Below, piece by piece: positions 54,782 through 62,038 of a DNA stretch of 64,000 nt. Each line of letters opens with the position of its first letter. Within the stretch, counting starts at the first letter, position 1. A program made the position numbers and the translations under genes. This DNA is from Prevotella sp. MA2016 (GTDB taxonomy: Bacteria > Bacteroidota > Bacteroidia > Bacteroidales > Bacteroidaceae). The stretch covers positions 434,001 through 498,000 of the forward strand of contig NZ_JHUW01000006.1 in NCBI RefSeq assembly GCF_000619825.1, read 5' to 3'. The notes beneath the pieces are model-generated. The model saw only the letters and a list, made by a program, of their open reading frames with translations. It was not told the DNA's origin and ran no database searches.

Positions 54782-54831
54782 TATATATATAATATTTGTT
54801 TAGTTGAATATCAGGTGCTTTTTTTCGACTG

Positions 54832-56166
54832 TTACTCTCCAGATGTAGAGTCCCAGTTATCAGGATCGTCGAAGTTCTTGCCCCATACCACGCTGCAGTA
54901 TTTTACAAATGGTGTAGGCATGTTGCTGATACCCTCGATGGCACCAACATAGTTGCTCTCTACAGCAGCGTTCACCTTGTCGCTCTTTACGCTGGCAAAG
55001 AAGGTGTGGAAGCTGTAGGTGTTGGCCTTCTTGTCGGTAGAACCCAACCATACGTTGCGGATACTGCGGATGTTGTCGCGGAAGTCGGTGATAGAGTTGT
55101 AGCTATAGGGTGACTCTACATAAGCGATGTCGCCAGCAGAGAATGGGTTGGCAATCTTAGCTGTTCCTACCTCGTTGCAGATGGCTACACACGAACCCTC
55201 GTCGGCGCTCAGCACCTGTGCAATAGCGTCTTTCAGTGTGGGGAAGGTACTCTTGCTGCCGCTGATACCAGCCTGAGTGAGGTTCTCACCGTATGACAAT
55301 CCAGCCTCGGTAGTGATGTCGAGACCTGCAGCCTTCACTACGGCCGCACGTGCTGCGTTGGCAGCTGTCTCACCCTCCCAGGCTACCTGAAGCTGGAAGC
55401 AGCGCTGCTTGAGCAGGTTGCAGATGGTCTGAGCATAAGCCAGCTCTTGAGCACCGCTTATCTTCTCAAAGTTGGTATAGGTGTCGTTGCCCTGCAGCTC
55501 AGCCACCTTACGGTTCTGACCGTTGCGGAACAGGATGAACTCCAGTGCGTGGAAACCAAGGATGGTGGCATCTTCAAGCATCTCGTCGTTCATACCATTA
55601 TTAAAATAGTTGAGCAACAAGCTGCGGTTCAGTGGCCATGAGTCGATGGTAGGGTCGATATCGAAATCGCTGGCGGCGCCCATCAGGAAGGCCTCCGAGC
55701 GCTCCCAGTTCTGGCGAGCCTGCTTGAAGTCGGCACAAGCCTTGTCAATCTGAGCCTGAGTGATGTTGTTGACGGTCAGACCGTTGAGGGTCTTCTCCAG
55801 GTCCTCTACATCATCGGCCAACTGAGTGTAGGTAGGCACAATCACATTGCCAACCAGCGTCTCGAGCACCTTGTGCAGATAGGCCTCCTGAGCCTCGTTG
55901 AGCTTTGAGGTGGCAATGATGGTATTGGCATTCTCAAGCTCGTTGATGAGTGAGAGGCAGTTGTCGATAGCACCCTGACCGAAGGCCTTGCTGCTATAGT
56001 TTCCAGCTGTAGTATTCTGAGCGTAAGTGTCCTCATCTACCAGTGGGGTAGTGTTGACAACGTTGAACTCGTTATTGTTCTCTTCGTTGTTGTTCTCACT
56101 GTCGCTGCAGGCAGTAAATGAAAGTCCCAGCATCAGGACCGACATTGCGTAAATTGATTTTTTCAT
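54832..56166 (-). CDS. Imelysin-family lipoprotein
   Basis: 444 residues with lipobox SFTAC (about Cys20) and a low-complexity Asn/Glu linker behind it. The imelysin GxHxxE signature is in ILGFHALEFILF (about 205-215), and the second family motif is near ARQNWERSEAFLMGAA. Imelysins (M75-like, PF09375) are linked to iron uptake through binding; they are not shown to be peptidases. Normal length. Located between porin and DHOR genes, 39 bases after the porin. Confidence 0.9.
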   Translation of the reverse strand: MKKSIYAMSVLMLGLSFTACSDSENNNEENNNEFNVVNTTPLVDEDTYAQNTTAGNYSSKAFGQGAIDNCLSLINELENANTIIATSKLNEAQEAYLHKVLETLVGNVIVPTYTQLADDVEDLEKTLNGLTVNNITQAQIDKACADFKQARQNWERSEAFLMGAASDFDIDPTIDSWPLNRSLLLNYFNNGMNDEMLEDATILGFHALEFILFRNGQNRKVAELQGNDTYTNFEKISGAQELAYAQTICNLLKQRCFQLQVAWEGETAANAARAAVVKAAGLDITTEAGLSYGENLTQAGISGSKSTFPTLKDAIAQVLSADEGSCVAICNEVGTAKIANPFSAGDIAYVESPYSYNSITDFRDNIRSIRNVWLGSTDKKANTYSFHTFFASVKSDKVNAAVESNYVGAIEGISNMPTPFVKYCSVVWGKNFDDPDNWDSTSGE

Positions 56167-56205
56167 TGCTTTTTTTACGATTTATATGGTTATTACTAAC
56201 TGTTC

Positions 56206-57486
56206 TTAGAGGAAGAATCCTTCGTAGGCCACGCCGATGTTGATAGAAGGCTCGTTGTTATACTGGCTCTTCAGGAAACGCTGAGAGTATTCGGCCTTGA
56301 TCACAATCTGACTGATGGGGTGATAGTTCAAACCTACAGCCATACGCTTCACGGCGGTGTAGTCGTAGCTCACGCCTTTGGTGTCGCTGGCATAAGGATT
56401 GTAAGCCTCGTAGCGACCGAACACATACAGGCGCTCGCCCTGCTGGCGCATGCTCTGAATCTGCGAGAAGATGTCGTAACCAGCCTCTACACCCATGGCA
56501 TAAGCATTGCTGCTCACAAAAGCCGAGTGCTTGAAAGGCGATTTAGAGTTCAGTCGGTTGTACATATACTTCAGCTCGCTGGCGTTGCTCAGATAGCCGT
56601 AGTCGGCCTGTCCGCGCACAATCCAGTTGTGGGCTTTATAAGTGAAGTCGATGGCGCCGATGGCCACCTTACCTTTATTAGTAGCACCAGTGCCGTTGGC
56701 ATCATTAGGATAGGTGTTGCCGATGCTATGACCATAATAGCCGCTCAAACCGATGCGCAGACCGGGGATAGAGTAGTTGTCGATGCGCAGGGCAGTGGCA
56801 TATTTGTTGGCCACATCAAACTCCAGTGGCGACTTGTGGCCCTTGTGAATCCAACCCACGTTGGTAAACTGGTCGGCATTCAAGCCAGCCAGGAACTGCG
56901 CCTCATAGCGGAATTTGCCATGGCGGCCCCAGAAAGATACACCCGTCTGGTGCCATGTGCTGGGCATGATGGTGTTCTCGCCTTCAGGACGGTAAACGGT
57001 GAAGTAGCTCAATGGCTCGTGGTGGGCATTGTTCAAACCTACAGGCACCACGATATGGCCTACGCGCAGGTTGGCCCAACGGGCAAACGACTTCTGCAGC
57101 CAGAACTGCTCCAGCTCCACCTCGCCGCCTTTCTCGGTTTCCTGTTCCCATTCACCGCCTTCTTCGTCTTCTTTCTCATAGGCGATGCCAGCACCACCGT
57201 GCTCAAACTCTATCTCGGTGCCAAAGCTCCAACCTTTACCAAAGTCGTAGCCAAGGTATATCACAGCATGGGGGATATCGAAACGTCCATGGCTAGGGTC
57301 GTTCTTATGCTCTTCGGGCTGACTATAGCGGCTCACGTGGTCGCTATAATAGTTGCGTGTGAAGTTAGCTTCGCCATAGCCACCAACGGTCAGGCGAGAA
57401 GTTTTAGTACTGTCGGCGCTGCTTGTCTGGGCACTTCCAGTTAAGCAGATGGCCATCATCATCAATGTGTTTACAATCCTTTTCAT
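56206..57486 (-). CDS. Outer-membrane porin (OprO/OprP-like)
   Basis: 426 residues. Signal peptide to about residue 19 (LTGSAQ), then RLTVGGYGEANF, typical of phosphate-selective-porin-like barrels in Bacteroidota. An acidic loop EKEDEEGGEWEQETEKGGE (about 103-121) is remarkable and could attract cations such as iron. The C-terminus ends in an aromatic residue pattern (GVAYEGFFL) as outer-membrane proteins do. First gene of the operon; promoter at 57521. Confidence 0.87.
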   Translation of the reverse strand: MKRIVNTLMMMAICLTGSAQTSSADSTKTSRLTVGGYGEANFTRNYYSDHVSRYSQPEEHKNDPSHGRFDIPHAVIYLGYDFGKGWSFGTEIEFEHGGAGIAYEKEDEEGGEWEQETEKGGEVELEQFWLQKSFARWANLRVGHIVVPVGLNNAHHEPLSYFTVYRPEGENTIMPSTWHQTGVSFWGRHGKFRYEAQFLAGLNADQFTNVGWIHKGHKSPLEFDVANKYATALRIDNYSIPGLRIGLSGYYGHSIGNTYPNDANGTGATNKGKVAIGAIDFTYKAHNWIVRGQADYGYLSNASELKYMYNRLNSKSPFKHSAFVSSNAYAMGVEAGYDIFSQIQSMRQQGERLYVFGRYEAYNPYASDTKGVSYDYTAVKRMAVGLNYHPISQIVIKAEYSQRFLKSQYNNEPSINIGVAYEGFFL

Positions 57487-57520
57487 CTCCTAATTTTGTC
57501 TTTTTTAAGAATTCCGGGTG

Positions 57521-57552
57521 CAAAGGTACAGGTAAAATAAGAACAGTGCAAT
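57521..57552 (-). promoter_or_regulatory. Promoter of the porin-imelysin-DHOR-ccsBA operon
   Basis: On the minus strand ATTG (57549-57552), 20-base spacer, TACCTTTG (57521-57528); the porin ATG is 34 bases downstream of the box. Confidence 0.68.
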
Positions 57553-57622
57553 ACCTAAAACTGAGTGTTTAGGCATCACACTGTCGGGAGATTCCTTAAA
57601 TAATATAATCAATAATAGGTAT

Positions 57623-58342
57623 TTATTTACCTAAAAACTTGGTATCGAGATAGGTCTGGAAGGTTTCTTTGTACATATCGCCTATAGGCAGATAGGTGTC
57701 GGCGTCCATGATGACACGATTCTTGTTCACCTCCTGTATCTTATTGAGATTGATGATATAAGAGCGGTGGATGCGCATGAAATTGCTGGGCAGACGTTCC
57801 TCCATCTTCTTCATCGAAAGCAGGGTGATGATGGGTTTGGACTCACCCTCTATCCACACTTTCAGGTATTCGCTCATGGCCTCGATATACCTGATGTTGG
57901 GGATGCTCACCTTTACAATGCGGTAGTCGGTTTTCAGGAAGAGCGAGTCGTCGCTATCGGTTGCAGGCTTTGCTGCAGCTACCGATTCGGTCAGTCGGTC
58001 CTTGATGCGATTGGCAGCACGCTGCAGGTCCTGCAAGCCAAAAGGCTTCAGCAGATAGTCAACGGCATTCACTTTAAACCCTTCTACCGCATATTCTGAG
58101 TAGGCGGTGGTGAATACAATCAGCGGCGGAACGGCCAGCGATTTCACAAAGTCCATACCGTTCAGGTCGGGCATGTTGATATCGCAGAAAATGGCATCAA
58201 CGGTGTCGCTCTCTAAGTACGTACGTGCTTCGAGTGCGCTCTGGCATTTGGCAGCCAGTTCCAGAAACGGCACCTTATTAATATAAGCAGTGATCTGCTC
58301 AAGAGCCAGCGGCTCATCATCGATAGCTAAACAACGTATCAT
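57623..58342 (-). CDS. LytTR-type response regulator
   Basis: 239 residues. Receiver domain at 1-about 120 with phospho-acceptor Asp54 in FCDINMPDLNG and Lys in LLKPFG; LytTR DNA-binding domain at about 135-238, ending DADTYLPIGDMYKETFQ. It overlaps the partner kinase by four bases (ATGA), so the two are made together. Its targets are probably its own operon, including the beta-helix lipoprotein. Confidence 0.92.
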   Translation of the reverse strand: MIRCLAIDDEPLALEQITAYINKVPFLELAAKCQSALEARTYLESDTVDAIFCDINMPDLNGMDFVKSLAVPPLIVFTTAYSEYAVEGFKVNAVDYLLKPFGLQDLQRAANRIKDRLTESVAAAKPATDSDDSLFLKTDYRIVKVSIPNIRYIEAMSEYLKVWIEGESKPIITLLSMKKMEERLPSNFMRIHRSYIINLNKIQEVNKNRVIMDADTYLPIGDMYKETFQTYLDTKFLGK

Positions 58343-59550
58343 AGTGGTAAAACTAGTTTGACTGTGTAAATATCGGGTTCATCCTTAATGTCGAGCGTGT
58401 AGCGCTTGTCGTACAGCAGGTTGAGTCGTTTCCTGACGTTGGTCAAACCTACTCCTCCTTTCTTTTCCGACGTGCCGTTGGCTCCCTGTGCATTTTCTTT
58501 ATGCAGCCTCTCGGCTTTGGAGTTCTGACAGTCAAAGTAGAGGTGGTCATTGTCTATCGTTATCTTGATGTTGATAAACGAGTCGTGCTGATAGCTCACC
58601 CCATGCTTGAAGGCGTTTTCGATAAACGTGATGAGCATCAGGGGAGGAATGGTTTTGTCGGGTGCCTCGGTGGGGAGATCAACGCTGATTTTCACCTTGT
58701 CGGTATAGCGCAGCTGCATCAGTCGGGTGTAGTTGCGGATGAACTCAAACTCCTTGGTGAGGGGCACGCCGCTCTTATCCCCCTCGTAGAGCACAAAGCG
58801 CATCATCTTCGACAGTTCCAAGATGGTGTCTTGGGCTTTCTGAGGGTTGATATCCACCAGCGCATGGATGTTGTTGAGCGTGTTCATGAAGAAGTGTGGG
58901 TTAATCTGATATTTCAGATATTCCAGCTGCTGCTCCAGATTCTGCTTTTCCAGCTCCTCCAGTTTCCGTCGGTCGTTGCTGCTGCGGAAGTAGAGCTTGG
59001 CACCCAGATTGGCGGCCAGCATCAGCAGTAGCATCACTCCCCCCATGATGTCGCGCTCACCAAAGTGGTGGCGCCTTGCGCGCATCTCATGTTCTTGGCG
59101 CAACTCGTGCCGTGGTGTTCTGTCGTCAGGCGCTGCCGGCTGAGGCATGCCGGGAGGCTCGTGCTGATCCATAGGATGCGGTTCGCGCATATCCATAGGA
59201 TATGGTCCGCGCTGCTCCATAGGCGGTCGGCGGACCCCCATGTATCGGGGAGCGTATTGGTATTGGAATACCATATATCCTGCTATCAGCAATATCGTCA
59301 GTGTGGTGTAGAGCACACGGCGATGCTGGTGGATGAGCAGTGGTGCCAGCAGGAAGTTGTGCAGCAGAAACAGCAGGAGAAACACCCCAAACCGGTCCCA
59401 CACCATCAGCACTTCGTGCCAGTTGAACACCGTTTCGGCCTCGTTCACGCTGCGCACTCCCAGACTGATGAGTGGGGCTGCAAAAAGCAGTCCCCACACC
59501 GCCAGATATAGCAGATTCTCCTGTCGAGATTGATTCTTCATCCAGTACAT
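58339..59550 (-). CDS. LytS-type sensor histidine kinase with His/Met/Pro octapeptide repeats
   Basis: 403 residues (an inner ATG at 59541 is equally possible). Four hydrophobic helices lie at about 12-31, 53-72, 79-97 and 168-188, then the His_kinase domain (NPHFFMNTLNNIHAL with the phospho-His) and an ATPase domain with GVGLTNVRKRL. Between helices 3 and 4 a loop of about 70 residues carries four octapeptide units (RPPMEQRG, PYPMDMRE, PHPMDQHE, PPGMPQPA; residues 108-139) and then His/Arg-rich sequence. The topology puts this loop in the periplasm. Metal binding is inferred from composition. Follows the beta-helix lipoprotein gene by 63 bases and overlaps the response regulator. Confidence 0.88.
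   Translation of the reverse strand: MYWMKNQSRQENLLYLAVWGLLFAAPLISLGVRSVNEAETVFNWHEVLMVWDRFGVFLLLFLLHNFLLAPLLIHQHRRVLYTTLTILLIAGYMVFQYQYAPRYMGVRRPPMEQRGPYPMDMREPHPMDQHEPPGMPQPAAPDDRTPRHELRQEHEMRARRHHFGERDIMGGVMLLLMLAANLGAKLYFRSSNDRRKLEELEKQNLEQQLEYLKYQINPHFFMNTLNNIHALVDINPQKAQDTILELSKMMRFVLYEGDKSGVPLTKEFEFIRNYTRLMQLRYTDKVKISVDLPTEAPDKTIPPLMLITFIENAFKHGVSYQHDSFINIKITIDNDHLYFDCQNSKAERLHKENAQGANGTSEKKGGVGLTNVRKRLNLLYDKRYTLDIKDEPDIYTVKLVLPL
59134..59229. repeat. 24-bp tandem repeats coding for octapeptides
   Basis: Four diverged 24-bp units in the LytS-type kinase gene, coding for residues 108-139. The two middle units share CCATAGGAT in the + strand orientation. Confidence 0.75.
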
Positions 59551-59613
59551 ACCTATTACTACTAATAATAACGTGTGGAAAAGTGATTTATTGTGCTCTC
59601 GGTGAGATTTCTT

Positions 59614-61383
59614 TCAATGCCAGCCACCAGGCCAGCCACCGCCTCCACCCATGCTATTACCGCCAGTATAGCCGGACAGCGAAACGCTGCTTCCGCCTGA
59701 GATGGTGCCGCCGGCAATGCCCAGTCCGCCAAAGAAACTGCTGCCGCCGCTGATGCTGGTGCCCGACTGCAGGGTGGGAGTGGATGCAGCAGAAACCACC
59801 AGACCTGAACCACCGCTGGACGGGGTGCGGAAGGAGAAGGTGTTGTCACCGATGGTCATCGTGTACCAGGTGCTCTTGCTCCATGATGAAGTCTGATAGC
59901 AAGCCTGACTCAGACTGCTGCCACTCTCCAGTCCGCCTACGGCCACGATGGTGCCACCGGTGAGGTAGATCTTCTTGCCACCTTCGCTGTTGGCATCGAT
60001 GGCCACTTCGGGCTGGCCTGAGCAGATGGCATACACCAGTCCGCCTTTCAGGTAGATATTGCCGTTGGCATCCAGACCGTCGTTGTTCTTGCCCTGTGCA
60101 TAGACATAGCCACCAGTGATGGTCATGTCGCCTTTCGAGTTGATGGCATCATCGTAGGCATAGCTGGCTACCTCGCCACCGCTGATGTTCAGCGCGCTCT
60201 TGGTTTCTATGCCTTCGCCGTTATAGCCGTTGGTGCGCACCCAGATGGTGCCGCCACTGATGTTGATATCACCATCCACCTTGATGCCCTTGGGAGAGGC
60301 GGTGTCATTGTTGCTCTTGAACTGTCCACCTTCGGTCACGATATAGACGGCTCCACCACAGAAGTTGGCGTTCTGATCCACGTTGATGCCCTTGCCACCG
60401 CTACCAGTACTCTTGAGCCACAGCTCACCGCCATTGATGGTGAACGTAGAGTCAGCTTTGATGCCAGCTGCTCCTTTCGCTTCCTTGTCGTCGGTGTCGT
60501 AGGTGCCGTCGCCAGTGGTGATCACGGTCGTGCGGCCGCCATTGACGATGATGTTGCTCTCGCAGTTGATGCCCTTGGCTGCAGCGGCCGATACCTCCAC
60601 ATTGATGATGCCGCCGTTGATAAACACACCGTCGTTGGCTTTGATGCCATGATTGGCTGTGGATTTGGCATATATATTGTTACCCCTATTGAAGATGATG
60701 TAGTCTGCCGAGTGTATGGCATTGTTGGTGTTTCCCGTCACGCTCAGCTGTCCTGTGCCGTTGATGAGAAGTTTTCCTTTGCAGTAGAGCGCACCTTTCT
60801 GACTGCCGCTGGTGCCGTCGGTCAGCGAGTTGCTGGTGCCGTCGGCCAGCACGATAAAGGCACGCTTACCGCTCAGCAGGTTGAGTGCTGCTGAATCGGG
60901 ATTGGTGATGTTGGCACCATTCAGTTTTACCTCGTATTTCTTATCACCCAGAACGGTCAGCGAGCCATTGGTGGTAGTGCCGCTCAATACGTAGCAGATG
61001 CTCTTGGTAGAGCCGTGATTGGCTGTGATATGACCGTTTTTCACCGTGATCTCTACACCGTTCTCTGTCTTGGCAGTAGGGTTGCTCAGGTCGATAGCGA
61101 TCTCAGTCGTAAAGCTGTTGTTCTCCAGGGCATCCTCCTCATCGGGCAGATAGGCAGTGGCTGTGGCGCTGGGTTCTGCCGTTGTCTTGTCGATAGTCAC
61201 GGCAAAGGTGGTCAGCTCGCCGGTAGTCGTCGAATTACCGGTACCGCCTGGTGTAGGCATCTCGCTGCTGTTGTCACCGCCGAACCAATTGTCACTATTG
61301 CCGCTGAACGGATCTTCGGTCGAACAGCTGGCCATTGTAATCATCGATGCGATAAGCATCGAGTTGAGTATTACCTGTTTCAT
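59614..61383 (-). CDS. Beta-helix carbohydrate-binding lipoprotein (Cthe_2159-like)
   Basis: 589 residues, lipobox MASCS (about Cys20), a Gly/Ser/Thr-rich linker to about 60, then a long parallel beta-helix built of short repeats such as INGGIINVEV, ISGGTIWVRT and ITGGYVYAQ, with alternating Asn/Asp/Gly turns (about 130-480). This resembles PF14262/Cthe_2159, calcium- and polygalacturonate-binding surface proteins. The tail is glycine-rich and ends WPGGWH. First gene of an operon with the LytS/LytTR pair; promoter at 61424. Binding to pectin-like polymers is family-based inference. Confidence 0.82.
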   Translation of the reverse strand: MKQVILNSMLIASMITMASCSTEDPFSGNSDNWFGGDNSSEMPTPGGTGNSTTTGELTTFAVTIDKTTAEPSATATAYLPDEEDALENNSFTTEIAIDLSNPTAKTENGVEITVKNGHITANHGSTKSICYVLSGTTTNGSLTVLGDKKYEVKLNGANITNPDSAALNLLSGKRAFIVLADGTSNSLTDGTSGSQKGALYCKGKLLINGTGQLSVTGNTNNAIHSADYIIFNRGNNIYAKSTANHGIKANDGVFINGGIINVEVSAAAAKGINCESNIIVNGGRTTVITTGDGTYDTDDKEAKGAAGIKADSTFTINGGELWLKSTGSGGKGINVDQNANFCGGAVYIVTEGGQFKSNNDTASPKGIKVDGDINISGGTIWVRTNGYNGEGIETKSALNISGGEVASYAYDDAINSKGDMTITGGYVYAQGKNNDGLDANGNIYLKGGLVYAICSGQPEVAIDANSEGGKKIYLTGGTIVAVGGLESGSSLSQACYQTSSWSKSTWYTMTIGDNTFSFRTPSSGGSGLVVSAASTPTLQSGTSISGGSSFFGGLGIAGGTISGGSSVSLSGYTGGNSMGGGGGWPGGWH

Positions 61384-61423
61384 ATTGTTTTAAATTAAAA
61401 CTTAAACTTATTTTTTCATGCTG

Positions 61424-61455
61424 CAAAGGTAGTATGATGAGGCCGATCCGCCAAA
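61424..61455 (-). promoter_or_regulatory. Promoter of the beta-helix lipoprotein operon
   Basis: On the minus strand TTTG (61452-61455), 20-base spacer, TACCTTTG (61424-61431): a full consensus, 41 bases before the ATG. Confidence 0.72.
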
Positions 61456-61495
61456 TTAATTCAGCGAACCGGCCAAAACGAATTACGAAGAGCGA

Positions 61496-61942
61496 CTACT
61501 TGACGGTTATCCACACCGGCTCGTCGCGGTCTTTGGCCTCTACAATCTTCTGTTTCAGACGGTGCAGCCAGATGCGACTGTCAACGACCTGCCCCACCAG
61601 CTTGTTCTTACCTACCAGGATGCAGCCTTCGGTGTCGGCGGCTGTGTTGCCTGCGTGGATGCGTATGCCCTCAAACTTGGGCACGCCAAGCAGGATGGGC
61701 AACCACTGCTGAAACCTGGGGCTCCAACTGATCACCACGGCATACCTACCTTCAGGTATGGCCGAGTGGCCTTTCACCTTGTAGGCACCATGGGCATAGT
61801 CGCGCCAAGTGGGTTCCAGTGTGTCGCAGAAGTACTGGTTCTCCGTGCCTGCCAGATACTCATCATCCACATGTCGCTGAATGTAGATATGACCGATGGT
61901 ATAAGTTTTGCGCTTTGCTATACGTTCTAATATCAATTCCAT
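61496..61942 (-). CDS. DUF5675-family protein
   Basis: 148 residues from ATG 61942 ([21 protein letters not shown]). The frame stays open 93 bases further upstream, but that part does not look like the family. Conserved stretches: [27 protein letters not shown] and [20 protein letters not shown], the last being the most typical. The fold resembles L,D-transpeptidase-like or phage-tail proteins found near amidases; no function is established. It follows the DUF3987 gene on the same strand (96-base gap). Confidence 0.75.
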   Translation of the reverse strand: MELILERIAKRKTYTIGHIYIQRHVDDEYLAGTENQYFCDTLEPTWRDYAHGAYKVKGHSAIPEGRYAVVISWSPRFQQWLPILLGVPKFEGIRIHAGNTAADTEGCILVGKNKLVGQVVDSRIWLHRLKQKIVEAKDRDEPVWITVK

Positions 61943-62038
61943 AACTTCAATTCTTAATACTTCGTATTGAGCCTGCTCACGCTCAGCATAGCTCATGCAA
62001 GCATGGCTCTGCCTTCGCTTAATCGCAGCCTTCAATTT
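61943..62038. other. Unexplained 96-base gap with GCTCAGCAT/GCATGGCTC repeats
   Basis: Between the DUF3987 stop and the chosen DUF5675 start. It has repeated ACATTTTT units near 62041 (inside the coding end), a stretch of GCTCA/AGCTC/GGCTC elements at about 61978-62011 and the short palindrome CATGC..GCATG. No promoter box was recognised. It may be a mobile or repeat-derived insertion. Confidence 0.35.

Noticed and set aside
56320..57444. Long open frame (374 codons) on the + strand inside the porin gene
   Set aside because: It is the antisense shadow of the porin, has no family motifs, and lacks its own promoter; porin motifs and signal peptide are clear on the other strand.
61943..62035. 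N-terminal extension of the DUF5675 protein
   Set aside because: The frame is open, but the residues do not resemble the family and lie in repeat-like DNA; the ATG at 61942 gives a normal length.
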